A model generated the notes under the pieces. That model made no database searches and was not told the DNA's origin. It saw nothing but the letters and a program-made list of their open reading frames with translations. A stretch of 64,000 nt of DNA, from assembly GCA_022446795.1 (NCBI GenBank), contig JAKVBX010000001.1:208461-272460 (forward strand). The letters run 5' to 3'. The stretch's first letter is position 1. Each line of letters begins with the position of its first letter. The position numbers and the translations under genes are program-made. Shown here piece by piece: positions 34,659 through 43,209 of the stretch. Origin of the DNA: Phycisphaerales bacterium (lineage in GTDB: Bacteria > Planctomycetota > Phycisphaerae > Phycisphaerales > SM1A02).

Positions 34659-35471
34659 ATGGCCCTCCACCCCATCGAAGCCTCCGCCCTGCACGCCCGC
34701 CGGGAACGCGTGTTCCTCGTCATCGCGGGACTCTTCCTGGGCACCCTGGCGATGCTCAACATCCTGGGCATCCTCCGGTTCATCACGTTTGGAACCATCG
34801 AGACCGACAACTGGGGCGAGTTGACGTTCGCCGTCGCAGTGGGCGTCCTCCCCTACCCGGTCACGTTTCTCTGCACCGACCTGATCTGCGAACTCTACGG
34901 CCGAGCCCGGGCATCCGCGGTGGTCTGGGTCGGGCTGCTGCTCAACGCGTGGGTCCTGTTCATCCTCTGGCTCGGCGGCGTGCTGCCCGGCTTCGAAACC
35001 ATCGATACGACGACCGGTGACATTGCTCGAGACGCCGCCAACCGAGTTCCGGTGTTCTTCGAGGTCAGGACCCTGGCCTTCGGCGCGACCATTGCCTCGA
35101 TGATCGCCTACCTGCTGGCCCAGTTCACCGATGTCTACATGTACCACTTCTGGAAGAAGGTCACCAAGGGCCGTCATCTCTGGCTGCGCAACAACGGGTC
35201 CACGCTGGCCAGCCAGGTGGTCGACACGGTGGCGGTGATCCTCATCACATGGTTCATCGGCGGCTTTGCCGCCACGATCACCGAAGATACGAATGTCGCC
35301 GCCTTCCTGATCACGCTCATCCTGACCGGGTATGTCTTCAAGTTCGTCATCGCGGTGCTCGATACGATTCCGCTGTACTACCTCGTCCGCTGGCTGAGCC
35401 GCTACCTCGACATCGATCCCAATGCCGAGTACCGCCACGCGACCGATCCCGGCCCGGAGTCCACCTCATGA
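34659..35471 (+). CDS. queuosine precursor transporter (YhhQ/VUT family)
   Basis: A 270-residue membrane protein of the YhhQ family, which takes up queuosine precursors for tRNA modification. It has about six to seven helices (VFLVIAGLFLGTLAMLNILG, VVWVGLLLNAWVLFILWLGG, AFGATIASMIAYLLAQFTDV, VVDTVAVILITWFIGGFAAT). Family hallmarks are the polar motif PYPVTFLCTDLICELYGRARA and the segment AQFTDVYMYHFWKK. It overlaps the HIT gene by four bases. Confidence 0.9.
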   Translation: MALHPIEASALHARRERVFLVIAGLFLGTLAMLNILGILRFITFGTIETDNWGELTFAVAVGVLPYPVTFLCTDLICELYGRARASAVVWVGLLLNAWVLFILWLGGVLPGFETIDTTTGDIARDAANRVPVFFEVRTLAFGATIASMIAYLLAQFTDVYMYHFWKKVTKGRHLWLRNNGSTLASQVVDTVAVILITWFIGGFAATITEDTNVAAFLITLILTGYVFKFVIAVLDTIPLYYLVRWLSRYLDIDPNAEYRHATDPGPESTS

Positions 35472-35884
35472 GCCATGAGCCGACGATCTTCGATGCCATT
35501 CTCGCTGGCGAGATCCCATGCCACCGCGTCTATGAAGATGATCACGTCCTGGCGTTCCTCGACATCGGACCGCTCAGCCGCGGACACGTCCTGGTCATTC
35601 CCCGGGAACGAGCCGCGTTCATGCATGAGCTCTCGGACGAGTCGGCGGCCGCCCTGGGGGCGGTGCTCCCCCGGCTCTGTCGCGCCGTGATGGCCGCGAC
35701 GGGCTGCACGGCCTACAACCTGCTTCAGAACAACGGCGCGGAGGCGCACCAGGCCGTCTTCCACGTGCACGTACATATCATCCCGAGGTTTGACGATGGT
35801 TCCGGCCTGCGATTGACATGGAACGCCGGCACGCTCGAGACCGGCGAGGCCTTGGCCGCGACGATCGCGGCGGCCGTGGACTGA
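35468..35884 (+). CDS. HIT-family nucleotide hydrolase/transferase
   Basis: A 138-residue HIT protein. IFDAILAGEIPCHRVYEDD and PLSRGHVLVIPRE are the usual N-terminal parts, and FHVHVHIIPR is the catalytic histidine triad (HxHxHxx) that cleaves phosphoramidates or dinucleotides. The ATG overlaps the transporter stop (ATGA), so the two are translated together; a functional link to queuosine is not known. Confidence 0.93.
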   Translation: MSHEPTIFDAILAGEIPCHRVYEDDHVLAFLDIGPLSRGHVLVIPRERAAFMHELSDESAAALGAVLPRLCRAVMAATGCTAYNLLQNNGAEAHQAVFHVHVHIIPRFDDGSGLRLTWNAGTLETGEALAATIAAAVD

Positions 35885-35888
35885 ACCC

Positions 35889-37208
35889 TCAGGGGAAGAC
35901 GCCGCGGACCTGGTACACCTCACCGATCAGCTCCACCGCCGCGCAGAAGCTGGCGATGCGGGTACCGCAGTGATACTTCCCCGCCGCTGATCGAACACGG
36001 GCCGCCGCCTCGGTCATGTGGCTACGGAGTCGCTTGTCCACCTCGGCCTCGGTCCAGGTCGTGCTGGTCTTGTTCTGAACCCACTCGAAGTAGGACACCG
36101 TCACGCCACCGGAGTTGCACAGGATGGCGGGCAGGATCTCGACCCCCCGTTCCATCAGGACTTCGTCGCCTCTCGGCGTCGTCGGCGCGTTGGCCCCTTC
36201 CGCCACCACCTTGGCATTGATGAGCGAGGCCTCGTCCGGCCCGATCATCTGCTCCAGCGCCGCGGGAATGAGCACGTCCACGTTGAGGCTGTAGAAGTCC
36301 TCGGTGGAGATCGGTTCCGACTGCGGGAAGCCGGCCACGCCGCCGTTCTTGCCGACGTACTCGAACAGGTGCTGGGCCGGCAGGTGATCCTCGTTGTAGA
36401 TCGCACCGCTGTGATCCATGACGGCCTGAACCTTGGCCCCCAGTCCACTGAGCAACTGGCCCGTCCAGCCACCGACGTTGCCATAACCGATCAGGCTGCA
36501 GGTCATGCCCTCGATGGGAATGCCCAGGCTGGGCATGGCTTCCTCAAGGACGAAGACGAGTCCCTGGCCGGTGGCCTTGGTCCGTCCCAGTGAACCGCCA
36601 CAGCACACGGGCTTGCCGGTGACGACACGCTTGTTGTCCTGCTGATCCGCGCCGTCCGACATCTGCTGGTACGTGTCGGCGATCCACGCCATGATCTGTT
36701 CATTGGTCCCCACGTCGGGCGCGGGGATGTCGTACTCGGGTCCGATCTGGGTGGACAGGGCCGTCGTGAGTCGACGCGTGGCCCGTTCCTGTTCGCCCGG
36801 ACTCATGTTCCACGGATCACAGCGAAGGCCACCCTTGGCCCCACCGAAGGGAACGCCGACCAGGGCGCACTTCATGGTCATCAGCGTGGCCAGTGACTTC
36901 ACGTGATCGAGACTCACGTCCGGGTGGTACCGGATGCCGCCCTTGTATGGCCCGAGCGCATTGTTGTGCTGCACGCGGTAGCCCTTGAAGAGCTTGTGAT
37001 GTCCGTCGTCCATCCGCACCGGGAACTGCACGATGATCTCGTTGTTGGGCTGGGCGAGGATGATCTGCTGGTGGTGCGGCAGTTCCGTGATCATCGAGGC
37101 CGCCAGCACGTGTTCCATCGTCTGGTGGAAGACGTTGTCCGGATCGCGATGGATCGCGAGTTCCTCGAAGATGCTGTCGGGCAGTGGCGCCGGCTTTTCA
37201 GTGGTCAT
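35889..37208 (-). CDS. gdhA: glutamate dehydrogenase
   Basis: A 439-residue enzyme of the hexameric Glu/Leu dehydrogenase family, interconverting glutamate and 2-oxoglutarate plus ammonia. PYKGGIRYHPDVSLDHVKSL and GVPFGGAKGGLRCDP hold the substrate lysines, PAPDVGTNEQIMAW follows, and SLIGYGNVGGWTGQLLSG is the Rossmann dinucleotide site. An insertion-like loop, KPVCCGGSLGRTKATGQG, matches the family's P-x-x-GGS-x-GR motif. It lies 14 bases downstream of ppdK, so the two form one operon at the carbon-nitrogen branch point. Confidence 0.93.
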   Translation of the reverse strand: MTTEKPAPLPDSIFEELAIHRDPDNVFHQTMEHVLAASMITELPHHQQIILAQPNNEIIVQFPVRMDDGHHKLFKGYRVQHNNALGPYKGGIRYHPDVSLDHVKSLATLMTMKCALVGVPFGGAKGGLRCDPWNMSPGEQERATRRLTTALSTQIGPEYDIPAPDVGTNEQIMAWIADTYQQMSDGADQQDNKRVVTGKPVCCGGSLGRTKATGQGLVFVLEEAMPSLGIPIEGMTCSLIGYGNVGGWTGQLLSGLGAKVQAVMDHSGAIYNEDHLPAQHLFEYVGKNGGVAGFPQSEPISTEDFYSLNVDVLIPAALEQMIGPDEASLINAKVVAEGANAPTTPRGDEVLMERGVEILPAILCNSGGVTVSYFEWVQNKTSTTWTEAEVDKRLRSHMTEAAARVRSAAGKYHCGTRIASFCAAVELIGEVYQVRGVFP

Positions 37209-37222
37209 CTCTTGTCCTTGTC

Positions 37223-39994
37223 TCAGCGCTTTCGAGCACGTGATGTCCGCGTCGTCCGCTTGCCGGCATCAGCCTGCCGGGCCCGGATCGCGGACTGGGC
37301 CGCCGCGAGGCGAGCCGTCGGCACCCGGAAGGGCGAGCAACTCACGTACTCCAGTCCGACGCGGTCAAAGAACTCGATGGAAGCGGGATCACCACCGTGT
37401 TCACCGCAGACGCCCAACTTGATGTCGGGTCGGGTCGACTGGCCGGCCTTCACCGCGTGGTCGACGAGTGCACCCACGCCATCAACATCGATGCTCTGGA
37501 ACGGATCCTTCTCCAGGATCGCCTGGTGCAGGTAGTCCGGGAGGAAGCCATTGATGTCATCACGGCTGTACCCGAAGGCCATCTGCGTCAGGTCGTTGGT
37601 GCCGAAGCTGAAGAAGTCGGCGACCTCGGCCACCGCGTCGGCCGTCACGGCGGCGCGGGGAATCTCGATCATGGTGCCGATGGGAATGTCCAGTCGCCCG
37701 GTGAACTTCCGAGCCGCCTTCGTCTTCGCGATGGTCTCCTCGACCTGGGTTCGGAGCATGGCCAGTTCGGCCCGCGTACCGATCAGCGGGATCATGATCT
37801 CGGGCTTGGCCTGGATGCTCTTCTTCCGGCAGGCAATCATCGCCTCGACGATGGCCCGGACCTGCATCCGCAGGATCTCGGGATAGGTCACGGCCAGGCG
37901 ACAGCCGCGGTGACCCAGCATCGGGTTCGCCTCGTGGAGCGCCTCGACACGGCGGCGAACCGCCTTGCGCTTCACGCCAAGCGCCTTGGCCAGGTCCTCC
38001 TGCGACTCGGCGTCCTGCGGAAGGAACTCGTGCAGTGGCGGATCCAGCAGGCGAACGGTCACGGGCAGCCCCTTCATGGCCTTGAAGATGCCCTCGAAAT
38101 CCTTGCGTTGATACGGCAGGAGCTTGGCCAGCGCCTTCTCCCGATCCTTGATGTTGTCCGCAAGGATCATCTCACGCATCGCCGTGATTCGATCACCCTC
38201 GAAGAACATGTGCTCCGTCCGCGTCAGGCCGATGCCCTCGGCGCCGAAATCGCGGGCCCGCTTGGAATCAGCCGGCGTGTCTGCATTCGTCCGGACCTTG
38301 AGGCGACGATGACGATCCGCCCATCGCATCAGGGTCGTGAACTCGGAAGACATCTTCGGAACCGAACCCGTGACGGCCCCATCCAGGACTTCACCGGTTC
38401 CGCCATCGAGCGAAAGAATGTCGGTACTGCCCCACGTCCGTCCATTGACCGTGACGCGACGGCGACGCTCATCGATCTCCAGTGCGCCGGCACCCGCAAC
38501 GCAGCACTTGCCCCATCCCCGGGCCACCACGGCCGCGTGCGAGGTCATGCCACCCGTCGAGGTGAGGATGCCCACCGCATGGTGCATGCCCTCGACATCT
38601 TCCGGCGACGTTTCGCGTCGAACCAGGAGGACGTTCTCGCCGGCCTGGCTGCGCTCCACGGCTTCCTCGGCCGTGAAGGCCAACGCGCCGGACGCGGCAC
38701 CCGGCGAGGCCGGAAGCCCCTTGGTCACGCAGGTCACCTTCTTCTTGTCCGCAGCGGAGAAGCTCGGCAGCAGCAACTGCACGATGTCATTCGCCGGCAC
38801 CCGCAGCAGCGCCTCTTCCTGAGTGATGAGTCGCTCCTTGACCATCTCGACAGCGATCCGAACCGCGGCCGCAGCCGTTCGCTTGCCGTTTCGGGTCTGC
38901 AGCATGTACAGGTGGCCCCGCTCGATGGTGAACTCGATGTCCTGGACGTCGCGGTAGTGCTTCTCCAGGGTCTTGCGGATGCCCAGCAGCTGGCGGTAGA
39001 CGTCGGCGTTCCACTTCTTCATGCCAATCACGGGCTGGGGCGTGCGGATGCCCGCCACGACGTCCTCGCCCTGGGCGTTCACCAGGAACTCGCCATAGAA
39101 CTCGTTCTTGCCGGTCGAGGGATCGCGTGTGAAGGCGACGCCCGTTCCCGAGTCGTCACCCATGTTGCCGAACACCATGGTCTGTACGTTGACCGCGGTT
39201 CCCACCAGGCCGGTGATCTCGTTGATCTGGCGATAGGCGATCGCCTTGGGCGCCCGCCAGGATCGGAACACGGCCTCGATCGCCGCCTGCAACTGCTTGT
39301 AGGGATCCTGCGGGAAGTTCTTGCCCACGTGCTTGCGATACACCTTCTTGTATCGATCACAGAGCATGCGAAGGCCTTCCGCCGGAACATCGGTGTCCTC
39401 GGAGACCTTGTACTTCTTCTTGACCTTGTCGAACTCCGCCTCGAAGTAATGGTGATCCACGCCCATGACCACGTCCCCGAACATGTTGATCAACCGCCGG
39501 TAGGCATCCCAGGCGAATCGCTCGTTACCGGTCAGCGAGGCCAGCCCCTCGACCGCGGTATCCGTCAGGCCGAGGTTGAGGATCGTGTCCATCATGCCCG
39601 GCATCGACACGGCGGCGCCGCTGCGGACGGAAACCAGCAGCGGATTCGTATCCGATCCGAACTCCTTGTCCGTCTCGCGCTCCAGTCGTCGAACAGACGT
39701 CCGTACCTCGTCCATCAAGCCGGTCGGCAGTTTGCCGCCGCGGGCATCGAAGGCTGCACAGGTCTCGGTGGTGATGGTGAAGCCCGGGGGAACCGGCAGG
39801 CCGATGGAGGTCATCTCGGCGAGGTTGGCGCCCTTGCCACCGATGAGTTCACGCTGGGAAGCGTGCCCATCGGTCCGGGTCCGACCGAAGGCATAGATCA
39901 TCCGTGTCGTTCGGGACTTCGGAGCAGTGCGACGGCTCGTCCGGCGTGTGGTGGTCTTGCGGGACGAACGCTTCCTGGTCTTGGTAGCGGGCAT
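37223..39994 (-). CDS. ppdK: pyruvate, phosphate dikinase with basic terminal extensions
   Basis: A 923-residue PPDK that interconverts pyruvate, ATP and Pi with PEP, AMP and PPi. The nucleotide-binding domain starts with GGKGANLAEMTSIGLPVPPG, the phosphohistidine domain has GGMTSHAAVVARGWGKC (His486), and the PEP/pyruvate barrel ends with KLGVCGEHGGDPASIEF (catalytic Cys). The ribosome site is AAGGTG. Oddly, the first 31 residues are nearly all Lys, Arg, Thr and Ser, and the last 12 (KRTTRTSRARKR) are equally basic. Neither tail is part of the enzyme fold; they could bind nucleic acid or polyphosphate. Confidence 0.96.
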   Translation of the reverse strand: MPATKTRKRSSRKTTTRRTSRRTAPKSRTTRMIYAFGRTRTDGHASQRELIGGKGANLAEMTSIGLPVPPGFTITTETCAAFDARGGKLPTGLMDEVRTSVRRLERETDKEFGSDTNPLLVSVRSGAAVSMPGMMDTILNLGLTDTAVEGLASLTGNERFAWDAYRRLINMFGDVVMGVDHHYFEAEFDKVKKKYKVSEDTDVPAEGLRMLCDRYKKVYRKHVGKNFPQDPYKQLQAAIEAVFRSWRAPKAIAYRQINEITGLVGTAVNVQTMVFGNMGDDSGTGVAFTRDPSTGKNEFYGEFLVNAQGEDVVAGIRTPQPVIGMKKWNADVYRQLLGIRKTLEKHYRDVQDIEFTIERGHLYMLQTRNGKRTAAAAVRIAVEMVKERLITQEEALLRVPANDIVQLLLPSFSAADKKKVTCVTKGLPASPGAASGALAFTAEEAVERSQAGENVLLVRRETSPEDVEGMHHAVGILTSTGGMTSHAAVVARGWGKCCVAGAGALEIDERRRRVTVNGRTWGSTDILSLDGGTGEVLDGAVTGSVPKMSSEFTTLMRWADRHRRLKVRTNADTPADSKRARDFGAEGIGLTRTEHMFFEGDRITAMREMILADNIKDREKALAKLLPYQRKDFEGIFKAMKGLPVTVRLLDPPLHEFLPQDAESQEDLAKALGVKRKAVRRRVEALHEANPMLGHRGCRLAVTYPEILRMQVRAIVEAMIACRKKSIQAKPEIMIPLIGTRAELAMLRTQVEETIAKTKAARKFTGRLDIPIGTMIEIPRAAVTADAVAEVADFFSFGTNDLTQMAFGYSRDDINGFLPDYLHQAILEKDPFQSIDVDGVGALVDHAVKAGQSTRPDIKLGVCGEHGGDPASIEFFDRVGLEYVSCSPFRVPTARLAAAQSAIRARQADAGKRTTRTSRARKR

Positions 39995-40114
39995 GGTTCA
40001 CCTTGTTGATCGCGAGAGGTCTCAATGGCGCATCACGCATCGCGGATGCTGAACCGGGGAGTGTACCAGCCGGGTTTCCCGCAGCCGACGCCGGATGCGT
40101 ATCATCAGGCGTTC

Positions 40115-41515
40115 ATGCGCCCCAGAGCACCGCATCCTGACTGGCCTGGCCGCGAGATTCTCGCCCTGGCCGCCCACTGGCCCGCCACCGAGCCATTGGC
40201 GATCCTGCATTCCGGCAGCGATGCCGGGGCATGGAGCCGACTGTCGCTGCTGGCTCGACCACGTGGGCATCTTCGGTTGACCAGCCAGGGCACGACCTGG
40301 ACTGGACCGCGGTGGCCGGAACTCGAGGACCAACTGGCGGCCATCGACACCCGGGATCCCCTGGCCGTCATCGATGCCGCCGCCGCCGCGGGACGTGCCA
40401 TGGCACCAACAGCAGCCGCAGCGAACGGACCATTTCCGGGCGGGTGGCTCATGTCACTGCGGTATGAACTCGGCGGCCACCTCGAACCCACGGCCCGGTC
40501 CTCCCGGCAGACCCCGGATACCCCGTTGGCCGACCTGTTGTGGTGCCCTGATGCATTGGCGCACGATGCGGCAGACGACCAGTGGTGGGAGATCGGGGAT
40601 CTCCCCGGCTTCGTCACCGACCGCTCGCCACGGGACCCCTTCCAGTTGGGCGAGTGGAACAGCCAGCCGGCGCGTGAACAATTCGAGGCCGCCGTCGCGC
40701 AAACCGTCAACCTCATCCGTCGTGGTGATCTCTTCCAGGCCAACATCGCGAGGCAGTTGTCCGCGACGTGCACGGGCGACCTCCGCAGGTTCGCGATCGA
40801 TGCGTTGCAGAACAGCGAAGCCTGGTTCGGTGGCTGGCTCGAATTCCCGGGTGCCCCGGATGACCGCGCCGTGCTGAGCCTGAGCCCGGAACTCTTCCTG
40901 GACCTGGATGGCGACAGCGGCCGAATCCGTAGTCGCCCGATCAAGGGCACGAGACCCGCGCGGGACCGGGCCGAGGACCTGGCCCACTCCGAGAAGGACA
41001 CCGCCGAGTTGAACATGATCGTGGACCTGGTCCGCAATGACCTGGGCCGGGTCTGCCGGCTCGGCAGCGTGCACGTGAGCCAGCCACGCGCCATCGAATC
41101 GCATCCCACGGTGCATCATGGTGTCGCGGAGGTCTCCGGCCAATTGCCCCCCGGCACCGGGATCGGCGACGTCATACGCGCGAGCTTCCCTCCCGGATCG
41201 GTGACTGGCGCGCCGAAGATCCGGGCCATGCAGGTCATCGATGAGTTGGAACCGTTTACCCGGGGCCCCTACTGCGGTGCCATGGGCTACCTGACCTCGA
41301 CCGGCCACCTGCGGCTGGGCGTCTCGATTCGAACCGCGGCCTTCGAGGGCCGGGCCGACGCTGGATTCGAGTCGGTCTCGGGCCAGCTTCGATACGGAAC
41401 CGGCTGCGGCATCGTCGTCGACTCGATTCCCGCTGAGGAGTACGAGGAGTCGCAGCACAAGGCCGCCGCGCTGATGAACGCCGCCCGCGCGGCGGTGACG
41501 CAGCCCGTGCCGTAG
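40115..41515 (+). CDS. pabB: aminodeoxychorismate synthase component I (chorismate-binding enzyme)
   Basis: A 466-residue chorismate-utilising enzyme. The C-terminal catalytic domain has SPELFLDLDGDSGRIRSRPIKGTRPARDR, where PIKGT is the PabB version of the motif, then MIVDLVRNDLGRVC and FPPGSVTGAPKIRAM, and ends YGTGCGIVVDS. It converts chorismate to aminodeoxychorismate for folate. Anthranilate synthase TrpE is similar, but the PIKGT lysine and gene isolation favour PabB. The exact start is uncertain; a frame extends to 40025, but residues before 40115 look non-conserved. Confidence 0.9.
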   Translation: MRPRAPHPDWPGREILALAAHWPATEPLAILHSGSDAGAWSRLSLLARPRGHLRLTSQGTTWTGPRWPELEDQLAAIDTRDPLAVIDAAAAAGRAMAPTAAAANGPFPGGWLMSLRYELGGHLEPTARSSRQTPDTPLADLLWCPDALAHDAADDQWWEIGDLPGFVTDRSPRDPFQLGEWNSQPAREQFEAAVAQTVNLIRRGDLFQANIARQLSATCTGDLRRFAIDALQNSEAWFGGWLEFPGAPDDRAVLSLSPELFLDLDGDSGRIRSRPIKGTRPARDRAEDLAHSEKDTAELNMIVDLVRNDLGRVCRLGSVHVSQPRAIESHPTVHHGVAEVSGQLPPGTGIGDVIRASFPPGSVTGAPKIRAMQVIDELEPFTRGPYCGAMGYLTSTGHLRLGVSIRTAAFEGRADAGFESVSGQLRYGTGCGIVVDSIPAEEYEESQHKAAALMNAARAAVTQPVP

Positions 41516-41518
41516 ACC

Positions 41519-42388
41519 CTATCCCGCCTGCCGGGACATCTGTCGCTTCTGCTGGCAGGCAATGGCGCGGACGATCTGGTTGACCACGACGCGCTTGTGC
41601 GACGGATTAGCAGAGAAGTCGAAGGTCATGCCGGCGTAGGTCTGTCGATCACTCTGCATGTGACTGTGAACCAGGCGGGCCGTCGCACAGACCGGCGTGA
41701 CAACCATGGGTGGCAGGGAGAAGCTCATCCAGTAGAGCGATCGACGACCGAGACTCCCGGCGTACTCTTCCCCCACCGTCAACCCGACTCCACCACCACC
41801 GAGGTTCACCAGGCGGGCGGGAAACCCGGGGCCGACCTCGGGGAGCAGGCTCTCTTCCCCGGACGCGTCATCGGGTGTCGCCAGTTCCGGCGGCAAACCG
41901 TCCAGTTCGCGCAGGAAGTCCGCTGCGTTGACCCGTTCGGCCAGGACGACCGAGGCGGGGTCCAGCAACGGCCACAACTTGACGTCGGGCAGGTTCAATG
42001 AGGCCGTTTCCACGCGGTAGTCACGCCGTCGCTGGCAGCGCTCGACCCGTTCCGGCAACGCCAGTTGGAGTTGGCATCGCCCGTTCTCACTGTTGTCGAT
42101 TCGATTCAGGCATCGCGTCCGAAACAACCAACGATTCTGGCCGATCGCCATCATGGCGACGAGTTCCACACCGACGGGGATCTCGATCGTCCGTCCCAGG
42201 GCCATCGGCGCCTCGACACGCACGCCCGTGTCGGACACCGCAGTCAGACGACAGCGAACGAGCAGATCCCCGTTCACCATGTCGTCACTTCCAGGTCGAG
42301 CGATGGCCAGTTCGATGGAGCCGCCACGATCCATGATCTGCCTAAGGCACTGACGCCATCCCGCGGTTCGAGAGCGATTCGCCGGCAC
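41519..42388 (-). CDS. PilZ-domain protein, YcgR-like
   Basis: A 289-residue cytoplasmic protein. An N-terminal beta-barrel (about residues 20-110) is followed by CQRRRDYRVETAS, the RxxxR-type c-di-GMP-binding motif at residues 120-125, and then the PilZ barrel with LVNLGGGGVGLTV in place of the usual DxSxxG. This is the two-barrel order of flagellar brake proteins. The DxSxxG motif is weak (NLGGGG), so ligand binding is uncertain. The GTG start follows AGGAGG. There are no flagellar or cyclase genes in the window. Confidence 0.75.
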   Translation of the reverse strand: MPANRSRTAGWRQCLRQIMDRGGSIELAIARPGSDDMVNGDLLVRCRLTAVSDTGVRVEAPMALGRTIEIPVGVELVAMMAIGQNRWLFRTRCLNRIDNSENGRCQLQLALPERVERCQRRRDYRVETASLNLPDVKLWPLLDPASVVLAERVNAADFLRELDGLPPELATPDDASGEESLLPEVGPGFPARLVNLGGGGVGLTVGEEYAGSLGRRSLYWMSFSLPPMVVTPVCATARLVHSHMQSDRQTYAGMTFDFSANPSHKRVVVNQIVRAIACQQKRQMSRQAG

Positions 42389-42495
42389 GTGATTCCTCCT
42401 GATCTACGATCAAAGCAGGGCCAACTGACGCTACGGCTATCGTCCGGCTTCGTTCTTGGATTCAGTTGAGGTCGCAGAGGAAGGGCCGAAAGCGG

Positions 42496-43209
42496 TCATT
42501 CTGCGGGCGTTAAAACCCGTATACCCGCTCCCGTCGGAACGACCGGAACCGTGAACCCCGCCGCCTGGGCGGCCAGCTGCATGGCGCCCGCCGTCCAGAG
42601 CCGCATTGGCGTGTCCGGTCGATCCTCCCCCTCGGATCGGAGTTCCCAGCACCCCGGGTCGGCACGCTCGGCGTCACGGATGGCGAAAACGGCATCGTCG
42701 GGGGCCCACACCATCTGTCGTCCACTCTCGGGATCGAGTCCCTCCTGCCAACTCCCCTGCGCCACCTCGGGCCACAGGTCACCGGGAATGTCATCCAGGA
42801 TCAGCATCCCGTCATCGGCCAGGTGATCTCGAATGGCCCGGAGGACGGCGACCGCCTCATCAATCTGCCACAGCAGGCAGAAGGTGTTGCCCAGGCAGCA
42901 GACGACATCCCAGGTCCCCCCGTGTCCCGGCAACCAGGTTCGGAAGTCCGCGTTGACCAGGTCCGCTTCCAGGCTCGATGCCGCCAGTGCCTCACGACAC
43001 TGGACCAGGCCGGTGCCATCCCGATCAACCCCGGTGCACGTCGCTCCGTGTGCCACCAGTGGAATCAACGTCCGACCGGCGCCACAACCAAGATCAAGCA
43101 CTCGATGCCCCGGCTTGACGTTGGACAACAGCCAGGACAACTGCGTGGCAGCGACCTCCGGCTCATGCGGATGAATGGCACCGAGGGGATCACCCTCACC
43201 CGAGCTCAC
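42496..43209 (-). CDS. SAM-dependent methyltransferase (class I)
   Basis: A 237-residue methyltransferase. GHRVLDLGCGAGRTLIPLVA binds SAM, TGVDRDGTGLVQCREAL holds the ribose-binding acid, and WDVVCCLGNTFCLLWQID and LDDIPGDLWPE follow. The substrate is unknown. Its GTG start overlaps the TgpA stop (GTGA), so it is in the operon with the TgpA and DUF58 genes. Confidence 0.85.
   Translation of the reverse strand: MSSGEGDPLGAIHPHEPEVAATQLSWLLSNVKPGHRVLDLGCGAGRTLIPLVAHGATCTGVDRDGTGLVQCREALAASSLEADLVNADFRTWLPGHGGTWDVVCCLGNTFCLLWQIDEAVAVLRAIRDHLADDGMLILDDIPGDLWPEVAQGSWQEGLDPESGRQMVWAPDDAVFAIRDAERADPGCWELRSEGEDRPDTPMRLWTAGAMQLAAQAAGFTVPVVPTGAGIRVLTPAE

Noticed and set aside
37397..40009. Open frame of 870 codons on the plus strand
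   Set aside because: It is antisense to ppdK, which has all PPDK motifs; long antisense frames are expected in GC-rich DNA.
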